Program-made: the position numbers and the translations under genes | Shown here: positions 1 to 10,382 of the stretch, in pieces | How positions within the stretch are numbered: position 1 is the stretch's first letter | Layout: each line of letters starts with the position of its first letter | Origin: Panagrolaimus kolymaensis | Taxonomy: Eukaryota; Nematoda; Chromadorea; Rhabditida; Panagrolaimidae | Direction: 5' to 3' | Assembly (NCBI GenBank): GCA_028622995.1 | Contig: JAJQJQ010000070.1 | Span: 434,001 to 498,000 of the forward strand | DNA length: 64,000 nt | The notes under the pieces: model-generated | Database searches by the model: none | The model's input: only the letters and a program-made list of their open reading frames with translations | What the model was told of the DNA's origin: nothing

Positions 1-2745
1 CATTATCCATATGAATCTGATGATGTTGTGGCTTGTAATGTTTTCTTTGTTTGGGAATTGCTTCGTCCGATACTTCAAGGGGTTAAAATGACCATAATTC
101 CGGATGATGTCATCTATGATCCGTTACCACTTTGTAAATTTTTGGAAAAATATAATGTTACTCGCATGCTTTTTACTCCATCCCTATTAGAAACGGTACT
201 CGATACTCAAAGTGAAGAAGCAATTCAAAAAAGTTTTAAAAAATTTCGTTTAATTTGGTTGTGCGGTGAAGTTGTTACTTGCGCATTGTTAAATCGAACA
301 ATGAAAGTTATGAGCCATATTCAAGTTGTGAATCTTTATTCTATTAGCGAATGTCATGATGTTGCTGTAGAAGATTTAACTGAATTTTATAAACGTGGTG
401 AAGATCGTAAATATGCTCCTGTGGGGAAGGTGATACCTGGAGTGAAGGTTTTAACTCTCGATGCAAATCTTCGAAAAGTTCCCATAGGAGTACCCGGAGA
501 AATATATGTTGCCGGACCAACTCTTGCTAGAGGCTATCTTCATCGACCTGAACTTAATAAAAACCGATTTTTACAAGTTCCAGATGATTATAAAGCAGAA
601 ATGGGCACAAGGATGTATCGTACAGGTGATTGGGGCTATCTCCTGGCAAATTCAACTTTGGAAATTTGTGGCCGTTGTGATACTCTTGTAAAAATTCGTG
701 GTTACAGCGTTGAAATCCAAGCAATCGAAAATACTTTATTAAAATTACCTTACATTGCAAGTTGTGCAGTTGCTAGTATCGGCGCAGAAGGGGAAGATAA
801 ACAACTTGCAGCTTACATAGTTTTAAATCAATGTGTTTCACGTAAAAATATTCGGGCTGATCTCAAATGCCGCCTTCCTTTTTACATGGTTCCTAATTTC
901 TTTGTTTTTTTGGAAAAGTAAATTTTAACTTTGTAAAAATTTTAAGTTTACTTATTTTTCTCAAACTTAGACTTCCTGTTTTGGCGGCTTCATCCAAAAT
1001 TGATCGAAAAGCTCTTCCAAATGTTGATTTAGATAAAGATGTAGTCGAAGCTGAAGCTCTTGCTACAACACAAACGGAAAAAAAATTAGCAAAAATTTGG
1101 TCAGAAATCTTGCAACAAAAAACTTTGGACATTCAAGAATCCTTTTTCGATTTGGGAGGACATTCTTTGATGGCAGCTAGGCTGCTTGCAAAAGTCAATG
1201 CTGAATTTGGAGTGGATCTATCAATGCGAGATCTATTTAGTTCGCCAACAGTTTATGCAATGGCAAGAGTGTTGGATGGAGCGGATCGAAAAAGTCCCGA
1301 TCAACATGTTGATTTGGATTCTGAAGTTAGCACTCACGATATCAAAGATAATGTGTTAGTTTTAGATATTAAAAAAACAGATAAAGTAATTTTAAATTTA
1401 GGATGGACCTTCATTTACGAGCGTTTTGGCGTTCAACAGAATATGGAAATCGATTCTCTCGCTCCACCATTTTACTTACAGGCGTCACGGGATATCTTGG
1501 AAGCCATTTACTTTCAAGGCTTTTAACCTCTTCGCAGACGAGAATTGTGTGTATCGTCCGTGAATCTTCTAATGAAACAGTACAAAGCCGTGTTGAAAAT
1601 TCGTTGAAAAAACATGGACTTTTGACAAAAGCCGCTAAAGAGCAATTAAAGTAAATTAAATCTAAATTTTTTAAGACTTTTCTAAAAAAAATTATTCAGT
1701 GAAAGAGTTCGAGCAGTAGCAGCCGATGTTGCACTTTTTCAATTTGGTCTCTCAGATGAACACTATCATTTTTTATCATATGACATAGATGTAGTTATTC
1801 ATGCGGCAGCTTATGTTAACCTTATCTATCCATATCATGCTTTACATGGAATCAACGTTTTGGGAACTCGAAATGTTCTAGATTTTTGTCACACTAATAA
1901 AGTCAAGCCACTTCATTATATCAGCACAGATGCTGTAATCCCAGCTGGGCTCAAAGACGTTGATGAAGATTTTCGAATTGAAGATGTCAAAGAAAAACTT
2001 GAAGATGGTTATGGTCAAAGTAAATATGTCGCAGAACAACTTGTGAAACTTTCACAACAAAGAGGACTTCCATCAATAATTTATAGACTTGGAAATCAAG
2101 CTGCTTCTACAACAGCTGGATATTGGAATGATCAAGACTTTACTTATCTTCTCCTTCAATCGGTTATTCATACAGGAAAAACACCCGATATTGATTGGAT
2201 TGTAAGTGATTGTGATTACAGAATACATCTCTCTAAAATTCGATAAAAAAAATTATAAATTTTTTAGGTTGAAATAACACCCGTTGATTTTGCTGCTAAA
2301 TTCATTATTGAATTAACAACAAATGAATTTTGTCCAAATGTCGGAAAAATCTTCCATTTGATTAATACTTCAGGAAGCACTAAATGGTCAGATTTGATGG
2401 ATTGGTTGAGACGCATGGGTTATCAAGTTCAAAAAATTGATGTTGCTTCATGGTTGCAATTGTATGTTATTGAAGTCACTATGCACTAAAAAAACCATTT
2501 AAAATTTTAGAATTATAAATAGCAATGAAGCAGCTCTTCAACAACTTCAAAAACTTGTTCAAGTTATGGTACGAGATGAAAGTTTCTTTCTTCGACAAAC
2601 ATCTTATTTAAAATCGAATACGGATAAATTTTTACAAGATAAAAAATGGAAATATCCTATCATTGACGAAAGATTAATCAAACATTGGCTTCAACTTCTC
2701 ATGGAACGGCAGGTTATTACTCGACCGCGGCTTTCTACGGGTTAG
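1..2745 (+). CDS. NRPS-like adenylation-carrier-thioester reductase enzyme (5' end outside window)
   Basis: Last ~826 residues of a three-domain enzyme; the frame is open from base 1, so the start lies upstream. Exons 1-917, 971-1354, 1402-1650, 1700-2201, 2268-2461 and 2511-2745 join in one frame. In order: the C-terminal part of an adenylate-forming domain (NLYSISE, GEIYVAG, MYRTGDWG, VKIRGYSVE and the terminal SKIDRKALP with the catalytic Lys); a carrier domain with the phosphopantetheine serine in DLGGHSLMAARLL (about residue 370 of the visible part); and a Lys2/NRPS-type reductase with the NAD(P) motif GVTGYLGSHLL and active-site residues in YISTDAV and YGQSK. Enzymes of this layout activate an acid, load it on the carrier and release it reductively as an aldehyde or alcohol. 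The substrate cannot be read from this part. A dehydrogenase gene follows 330 bp downstream on the same strand and might act on the product (inference). Confidence 0.88.
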
Positions 2746-3075
2746 TTTTTCACATCCAAAAGCAAAACAAACAAAAAAGAGAAGAAAAAAACGCTTTCTT
2801 TCGGTCCATTTAAAATTCAAAAAAACCACTTTTTCTTTCCCATTTTCTCCATCCGGAGATTAACAAAAAGAAAGTACATGCATGTGCTCTCTATTTTTTC
2901 TTATGTGTAAAATGTTTTTTTTTGTTTTTAAAACAAAGTTTTTGGAAGATTCCATTTCGGTTTTCTTTTTTTGCGCAAACAAAAAGAAAAGAAACGCGTT
3001 TTACTTTGTTAATAATAACAGAAACAAAAAAAAGTGTTTTTTGCAGTTCATTTTGGTCCATAAAAAGTATTTATA

Positions 3076-3995
3076 ATGAGCCTTGCTCCAGGTATTATCA
3101 TTTTCATTTCTTGAAATACAAAAATGATATTTTAGGTACCGCTTTGGTTGAAAAAGTTTGTATTATTACTGGTGCTTCTGAAGGAATTGGTGAAGCTATT
3201 GCTCGAATGCTTGCCATCGATGGAGGTACAATTTTAATTTAATCTTTTTAAATAGTAATTTATAAATTTCTTAAGGAGCTTGTGTGGTCTTGGCTTCCCG
3301 CCAAATGGATAAATTAAATGCATTGGCCCAAAGACTTCAAGCAGCTGGATGCTCAGAAACCAATGTTCTTCCAATTCAATGTGATGTCACAAAACGCGAA
3401 GATACTCAAACTGTTGTTGACAAAACTTTAGAAAAGTTTGGTAGAATTGATGTTTTAGTTAATTGTGCCGGATTAATGTATTATACTTTAATGAAAAATT
3501 GTCAATATGATGCAAGCGTTTTTATAGATATTTGAAAAAAAAACTCAAACCATTTTTTTGTAGGAATGGTCAAATCAAATTGATGTTAATTGTCATGGAA
3601 CAACAAATATGATTGGAAGTGTTTTGCCACATTTTATTGAAAACAAGCGCGGCCACATCCTCAATATTACTTCCGATGCTGGAAAACGAGGATTCGCTGG
3701 TCTTGCAGTTTATTCTGGCACAAAATTCTATATTGAAGGTTTTTGTCAGGCTCTAAGACAAGAACTCATTGAATTTAATGTTCGCATCACAAATGTTCAA
3801 CCTGGCGACGTTGCAACCAAACTTGCTGGGCGTTCAACCGATCAAGAAGCTCGTGAAAAATTTGATGGATCTAATGCAGGCCATAAAATTTTGGATCCTG
3901 AAGACGTCGCTAGAACTATTCTATTTGCTTTAAGTCAACCCATACATGTTGCACTCAATGAAATTCTTATTGAGCCACAAGCGGCACCCATCTAA
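3076..3995 (+). CDS. Short-chain dehydrogenase/reductase
   Basis: Exons 3076-3091, 3136-3225, 3276-3511 and 3564-3995 give a 257-residue classical SDR, the usual family length. Visible are the Rossmann motif TGASEGIG near residue 13, NCAG, the catalytic Ser in NITSDAG and YxxxK in YSGTK. The third intron has an ambiguous donor. A GC donor at 3512 (GAT|GCAAGC) gives YDEWSNQIDVN, which resembles the YdfG-like family. A GT donor 6 bases later adds Ala-Ser in the same frame. The protein is probably an NAD(P)-dependent alcohol or 3-hydroxyacid dehydrogenase; the substrate is unknown. The start is the first in-frame ATG, with a 16-nt first exon. A possible splice acceptor lies at about 3046. Confidence 0.88.
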
Positions 3996-4648
3996 TTTAA
4001 TATTTTAAATTTAACATATTTTTACTTTTATTTTTTAATGTATTTAATCTTTCTTTTTTCTCTTTTTGCAATAAATAAAATAAAAATTTGTGGTTTATAT
4101 TTCGAAAAAGAAAGAAAAGTCTTTCCTCTCAAGCTAAGAAATAATGTGGAAAAATGAGGAAAAACAAAATTACATGAAAATGAAAATAACTATGACATCT
4201 TTTCACTGAACATTATGGCAACAAATAAAGAAAGGTAGAAAAAACTAAAGGCAATTCGTTAGAGTTATGCTCCAAAATAAACGACAACAAAGTCTATTAG
4301 AGTCAAATACATAAATAACAATGTCATAAATAATCGAATGATTCCCACAACGAATTAAGAACAAGATTGATTCAAAATATTTATTGTTAACGTAAAAACA
4401 ATACAAAAATTAAAGAAATATTTATGTAATTCTCCCTCTAATAAACGCTTTTATAATACTCAAATACCCTCCATTAGATATAATTAACTTAGACTCACTT
4501 TTTGAATCACGTGTTTTTAACCATAGCTAAAGTAATAATGTTGCTATAGAAATATCATTAAAAAATGTTTACGACTTATTTTTTAATTCCACGAAAAATA
4601 TCCTTTGCCATTTTTTTTTAATAAAAATTAAAATCCTTTAGTGCTGGA
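3996..4648. other. Intergenic, AT-rich
   Basis: 3' flank of the dehydrogenase, with AATAAA-type signals at about 4070-4080, then the 5' flank of the ubiquitin ligase. A CCTTTAG at 4634-4640 just before the next ATG looks like a spliced-leader acceptor. I see no gene here. Confidence 0.5.
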
Positions 4649-7600
4649 ATGGAGGAAATTGAACCAATCCCTCCGCCACCTATAGAACCCATAATCAATG
4701 ATCCTGAAGCTGGTCCTTCTCAACGTTTACCAGCGTCATCCCCAATTCATGACAAAAGAGAAAATGAAATACTTGTGAATGCAGACGATGATGATCAATG
4801 GAATGAAGGAGGTTTGATTAAAAATTTTATTACTTACATTATGTATTGGAAATAATAATTAAATTGCAGATATTTGTCGAGTCTGTAGAGTCTCCGGAGA
4901 AGAATCACCTCTTTTTCATCCATGTTTATGCACAGGTTCCATTAAATATGTTCATCAACATTGTTTATTGGAATGGTTGAAATATAGTAAAAAGAGTGTC
5001 TGCGAATTATGTAATCATAAATTTGTCTTTCGACCTATTTATTCTCAAAATATGCCGGTAGGAACTAGTCTTTCTATAATTATTCGATTTGAATTAGCTA
5101 AGCTCGGCTATATTTTCAGGTGACATTGCCATTAGTTGAATTAGCTTATGGTAAATTTTACATTATGATTGCTTTATATTTATTTTATTTTTCATTTTAG
5201 GTCTTTTTTCAATGACATATCGATACATAAGATTATTTTTAATTTACTGTTTGGCTTTTATTTGCTGGTTGTGTATTGTACCATTGATTGCATGTCGAGT
5301 ACATCGAATGGTTTTTGAAGGAAGCATTCTAAATTCCTTTAGCACTTTATATTTGTTAAATTGGAGCACACTTGGAACTATATTTTCACCCCATGAAATT
5401 ATTATGGACATTCTTCGAGGAACAACAATTGTTGCAGTGTTTTTGTGCACATTTATTCTTCTTGTATTTTTGAGAGAACAAATAATTAATGGTGGGCCTC
5501 CCGAACTTTTTAATCTCCAACTTCTTGTTGAACCTGTTGTTGATTTGGTTCAACCTTTACCACCACAACAACCACCACCGCCTGCACCCGAACATGACAT
5601 TGTTGCCCAGCCATTGGTTCCCGAACAAGTCCAACGAAGAAATGCAAGAGATCAAGAACTTTTTGATTTTCTCAACAATCTTGATGCTATGAATATTCCG
5701 AATAATAATGAAGAGATTGTTGGAGCTCAAGCAGCAGATTTAAGACAAGAAGTCGCTGCAGTTGCAGAAGCTGATCAAGGAGAAGCTGAAGCTGCTGGTA
5801 ACGAAGGAGTTGAAGCCGAAAATTGGGGGCGCGATGTCGAAAGAATAGTTGAAGATTTGACATGGCAACGCCTTCTTGGGCTTGATGGTTCCCTTGTGTT
5901 TATTGAACATGTTGTATGGATGATATCCCTTAATGTTATATTCATTGTTGTTTGTCGTAAGCTTTTATTTTATATGTGATAATTTAACTTTAAACTTAAA
6001 TTTTCAGTTTTCTTCCCTTGCAAAATTGGAGAATATACTCTTTATTTCCTTGGAATGCAAACAAAAGGAGTTTACTTTGAAGCAGCTCTCAACTTCTTTG
6101 TTGGATATATAAATCTTTTAGTCTCAGTTGTTATTGGTCATCAAGTAATGAAATTCTTGAGAATTAAAGAGTATGTTTACATTCATACGTTTGATTTATT
6201 TTAACCTTTTAATTTAATTTTTAGTGCTTATTGGCTTTTTGGTTTCTTCTATTTAATGATGAAAGTTAGCCTTTTGATAGTTTTGGAGGTCTTTGTTTTC
6301 CCATCATTTTGTGGATGGTGGTTAGATATATGCTCATTACCTTTGACCGGAGCAACACTCAAACTTCGATTGAAAACCCTAACTTTGTACCCGCTTTCCA
6401 GTGTCTTTGTACATTGGCTTGTTGGAATGATTGATGTCTTCTATTCAGCATCTTTTGTGCTTGTTTTACGTGAACTACTTCGACCTGGAGTTTTATGGTT
6501 TGTAAGAGATTTAAAGTATGTTATTCTAAATATATCATAACCCTTTAAATTATTTTAACGTTTAGTGATCCTGAATTTCAACCCATACAAGAAATGATAG
6601 AACAAGGCTTTGTCAGACACTTTAGAAGTACGTTGATTGATGCTTCATCTTTTTTTTTTATTAACTTTCTAATTATTTTTTTAAGGATTGGTGGCTTCAA
6701 CAACACTTTTCTTTAGCATAATTTTTGTAATGGTTTACCTTCCACTCAAATTTGTTACTACCCTATTTTCCACAGTTCTACCATATTCTTTCAATCTTGC
6801 AACAGAAATGCCTTTGGGTGAATTTTCTTTTGAACTCATTCTTTTACAAGTTATTTTACCAACTGTACTAGAGCAGAGTGTTGCTGCTCAATTTCTTAAA
6901 AGCTTTGTAATTCAATGGTGTAAAGTTGTTGGAGGATGGCTTGGCCTTGCTGAATATCTCTTACCCACAAATGTTTTACTTGGAATTCCCACTGATGCTG
7001 TTGTTGTTTTACCAAATTTTGATCCTCCTCCAGCAAATGTTGAGGCAAATAATAATGTTGAAGAGGCTAGTGATGATTCAATGTCTGATGAATCAAGTGA
7101 TGAGGAAGAAGATGAAGATGAAGTTAGAAATGATGCGCCTGAAGCAATCCTTGCAAACGTTGCACCGCCGCTATTACAAAACAATAATAATGGAGATAAT
7201 TTCATCAAGCCGTCATACTTTGGAATTCGAATTCTTACATTGCTCTTTCTTTTATCGGTTACAGGAGTTTTAATTAGCTTTGCCATGTTTGTATTGCCTG
7301 GTAATTTTTTAATTATATACAAAAATATTTTTGTATGTATCTTTTTTTAGTTACTATGGGACGTTATATCGTTTATTTCATGTTGGGTTCTAAAAATCCA
7401 AATGATCTTTACACTGTTTCACTTGGCCTTTATATAGTTTGGTTATGCATAAAAGCATGGATTGTTGCTCGAATTTGGGTTCAACAAGGTTGGGGTGTTG
7501 TATGCTCAGCAGCTTTATTTTTATCCCGTGTAGTTATTGCTGCTATTCCACTTGTCATTATTATTCCATATCTTATTGGTATTTATTTTCAATTACTCGT

Positions 7601-8187
7601 TGTTGGCCCTCTTCGGGTTGCATCACATCAAACGCCTCTTTATTTTCCTTTCAAAGATTGGGCGATGGGATTGGTTCATTTTAAATTATTCTGTGCTTCA
7701 GTTTTTGTTGGCCCTGAATGGTGGTTGAAAACCGTCTTCGAAAGGGTATGATATATAATTTGACTTTCTTTATTTATAGTAGCAAAATTTTTAGTTATAC
7801 GAAGATGGCGTAAGAAACTATAACATTGGAACTTTATACATGCAAGTCGTATTCCCTGTAATCATGTTCATTACCTTCCTTATCGCCTTTCCATATGTTC
7901 TTGGTTCATTGGTTTCGTTTGTGTTAGGATTAGGCTTGGAAAACCAACTCACGGTTATTCGATACATGTATCCTGGTACTGTATCAGTTTTTCTTGTATC
8001 ATTATTTATTGCATGGCAATGGTCAAAAATGAAGAAGCTTGCAAATAAAATTAGAGATGACAAGTGAGAATTATAGTTGAAATAATTTTATTACTAAACT
8101 ATATTTTTTTTAAATTTTAGATATCTTATTGGCACCCAACTGGTTAATTTTTATCGCGAAGGTCAACTCAAATTTAAACAAAATTAA
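4649..8187 (+). CDS. marc-6: MARCH6/TEB4-type ER E3 ubiquitin ligase
   Basis: Eleven exons (4649-4811, 4870-5057, 5120-5150, 5201-5956, 6008-6170, 6225-6515, 6566-6627, 6686-7300, 7351-7745, 7795-8063, 8121-8187) sum to exactly 3000 nt, or 999 residues, against ~910 in human MARCH6. An N-terminal acidic, proline-rich stretch is followed by a C4HC3 RING-CH domain at residues ~57-100 ([29 protein letters not shown]). Many transmembrane segments follow, including the conserved [10 protein letters not shown] region of the TEB4 domain. Two acidic loops (around 5640-5860 and 7080-7200) interrupt the hydrophobic segments. Known role of the family: ER-associated degradation of sterol-pathway enzymes and N-acetylated degrons. 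The start ATG lies 8 bases after a pyrimidine-AG, which suits trans-splicing. Confidence 0.95.
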
Positions 8188-8392
8188 AAAATATGTATAT
8201 GAAATGATCATTAGTTTTTTTTGCTGGTGAATAAATTTCGGGCTTATTTTTTAAAAATATTTTATCTGTATGTTTTTTCCCTTAAATTTTCTTTGGCACT
8301 GTTTATTTTACACATTTACCGAAATGTTTTAGTTTAAAAATGAATAATAAAAACTGAAATTTGTTTATATAAAAAACGCAGAGATCAAATAT

Positions 8393-9517
8393 TTAAAGGT
8401 CTTCATGTTTTACATTAAGCATATGTTCGCCATAATTTGTGGCTTCACTTCCAACAAACAAAGTGTAAGCATTTACAATTTCATCAATCGAAAGTTTACC
8501 GTCAGCATTGGTGTCTGAGCCTTGAATAAGATGTTCCGCTTCATGCTCAGCTGTTTGGCGGATGTCAGGGACAAGCCAATTTTTGAGTTCATCCCCTGAC
8601 AGATATCCATCACCATTTTTATCATAATCATGTTTAAATCTATTTTGTTCAGTTACATAATATTCTGATGTGGGCTGATCATAAATGTCGCCGAGATATT
8701 CTTTAATGCTAATTCGACCATCCCGATCAATGTCTTTTTCTCTCAAAGTCATCTGAAACCATTAAAAATCTTTATTGAAGCTTGGAAATAAGCCTTTACT
8801 TTTGTGAGAATATCATGCATAATGGGATAAAGCTCGGGATTTTGGAAGCGGGAAAATTCTTCTCGGTCTAATTTTCCATCGTGATTTTCGTCCGCTTGAT
8901 CAAAATACATTCGATCCTCTTCAAAAAGTTTACGGTCTTCGGGATCCATCTTTAGCACATCTATTTTACCCTCCTAAATTCAAGATTAAAAATATGAAAG
9001 AAAGATAAATGGAAATTACATCAGATGCACCATAGAAAGCTTCCGTGATATATTCTTCCCATGTAACTTGTCCGTCTTTATCTTAAAAAAGAAACTTTTT
9101 CAATCAATTAGAAGGTTGCAAATGAGCTGACTCACTCGTATCCATTTCAACAAATCTTTCATCATTTTCTTCCTTGTCTAAATTTTTAGAAGAATTCTCA
9201 ATCCAATCTGTAAGTTCACTTTGATTCACGACACCATCCCCGTTGGTATCCATTTTTAATGCGAGCACTCGAAGTCTCTTTTTAGATTCTTCAGGGCTTA
9301 AATCATCAAATTCATTAGCAAGCTTTTCAGATCCTTAAAAAAAGAAATCGATATGATTAAACAAAGGAGTTAAAAAATGGCACAAACCAAGAACAATTTT
9401 ATGGTCTTCATGTGGATTATGAGGTTTGTTGCCCGTAACATGACCATAAAGCACTGATTCCTTATCAGCAAATACGGTAATAAATAAAAAGATAAATATA
9501 AAATGCAGTGAAAGCAT
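8393..9517 (-). CDS. calu-1: Calumenin/reticulocalbin, six EF-hand Ca2+-binding ER protein
   Basis: Exons (minus) 9388-9517, 9136-9333, 9020-9081, 8800-8973 and 8393-8752 give 307 residues, the size of the CREC family. The N-terminus is a clean signal peptide. Six EF-hand loops are readable: DTNGDGVVNQSE, DTNKDGQVTWEE, DENHDGKLDREE, DIDRDGRISIKE, DKNGDGYLSGDE and DTNADGKLSIDE. The last four residues are HEDL, an HDEL-type ER retrieval signal. The role is low-affinity calcium binding and chaperone-like function in the secretory pathway. Calumenin in C. elegans affects cuticle and fertility; that part is family knowledge, not seen here. Confidence 0.95.
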
Positions 9518-9982
9518 TTGATAATGAAGTTCTTGCGCACTTACTTATAAAAAAAAGCCGTAAATAAAAACAGACGAAATACATCAAATAAAGCATTTAT
9601 TACTTGGCCAAATGTCCCTTTGAGAGATAACTAATACATAGAAAGACGGAGATTGAAAAGCAGTAGAGAAGACATTGCGAATCTATTGATGGACTTCTTA
9701 AAAAAAATTTAAAAAATGAAATCACTCTTACGTTTATTTAATTTAGAATATTTGTACAAGACTCTATTCTCCCACATATAATAGATGCTGATTTTAATTA
9801 TTTTAATTAAATCATATTTATTTTAGAATCATTAAAGCAGGAAGATCCATAAAAAAAACTCGAGTTTTTGTATTTTTGAAAATCTTTTACCTTTTTTTTT
9901 TTTGTTAACAATACCTTTTTTTCTGGTATTATTTTCTGTTTAGTTCATTTTTTTAACTGTTTCTTTATTTTTTTAGTCAACA
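9518..9982. other. Intergenic 5' flank of calumenin
   Basis: AT-rich spacer between the divergent calumenin gene and a possible micro-gene. It ends in a long T-rich tract with TTTTAG at 9971-9976, six bases before an ATG. Nothing else is recognisable. Confidence 0.4.
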
Positions 9983-10114
9983 ATGGCTATGACTGATGGT
10001 GAAAAAATTGTTAATTTCTTCAGAAAGGAATATCCTGATGTTTGTTTAACTTAGGCATGGCTGGCTCAAAATGAAGAACTTGTTAACAAAAAACGTGAGC
10101 TTGAACACCAATAA
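9983..10114 (+). CDS. Candidate micro-gene, 38 residues if a 15-nt internal segment is removed
   Basis: I do not recognise a family. The ATG at 9983 is 6 nt after TTTTAG (9971-9976), a spliced-leader-like context. It reads MAMTDGEKIVNFFRKEYPD, then a 15-nt stretch 10040-10054 (GTTTGTTTAACTTAG) that carries an in-frame TAG, then AWLAQNEELVNKKRELEHQ and TAA at 10112. The segment begins GT, ends AG and is a multiple of three. It could be an ultra-short intron, a read-through stop, or a real stop that leaves a 23-residue peptide. An AATAAA lies near 10168. Charged residues are typical of coding sequence, but the length is too short to be sure. Confidence 0.3.
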
Positions 10115-10382
10115 TTATGTTTGTATTGTGCCCATTCCCACCAATATATTGTATTGTAACGCAAAAAATAAATCAGTTATTTATTTATTTTTATTACACC
10201 AAAGTTATATTAGAGAAATTAGAAGCACCGGTGACGAAGAGAAGCGAAACTTCTGAATTACAATAAATCATTTGCTTTGTTCTTTTATATCCGATTTTGA
10301 GGCATCAAAAAAACAAACGTTCAAATTTGCATATGATAAATTTTTTCCTTTGAAACTTGAGAAGATTTTATTTTTTAAAGTT

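Noticed and set aside
1386..1401. A 16-nt GTAATTTTAAATTTAG 'intron' in the A-T-R gene
   Set aside because: It breaks the frame; a 47-nt intron starting at 1355 with the same acceptor joins the domains correctly.
6912..7322. Minus-strand open frame of 136 codons inside the MARCH6 gene
   Set aside because: A Ser-rich shadow of the acidic loop of the plus-strand protein.
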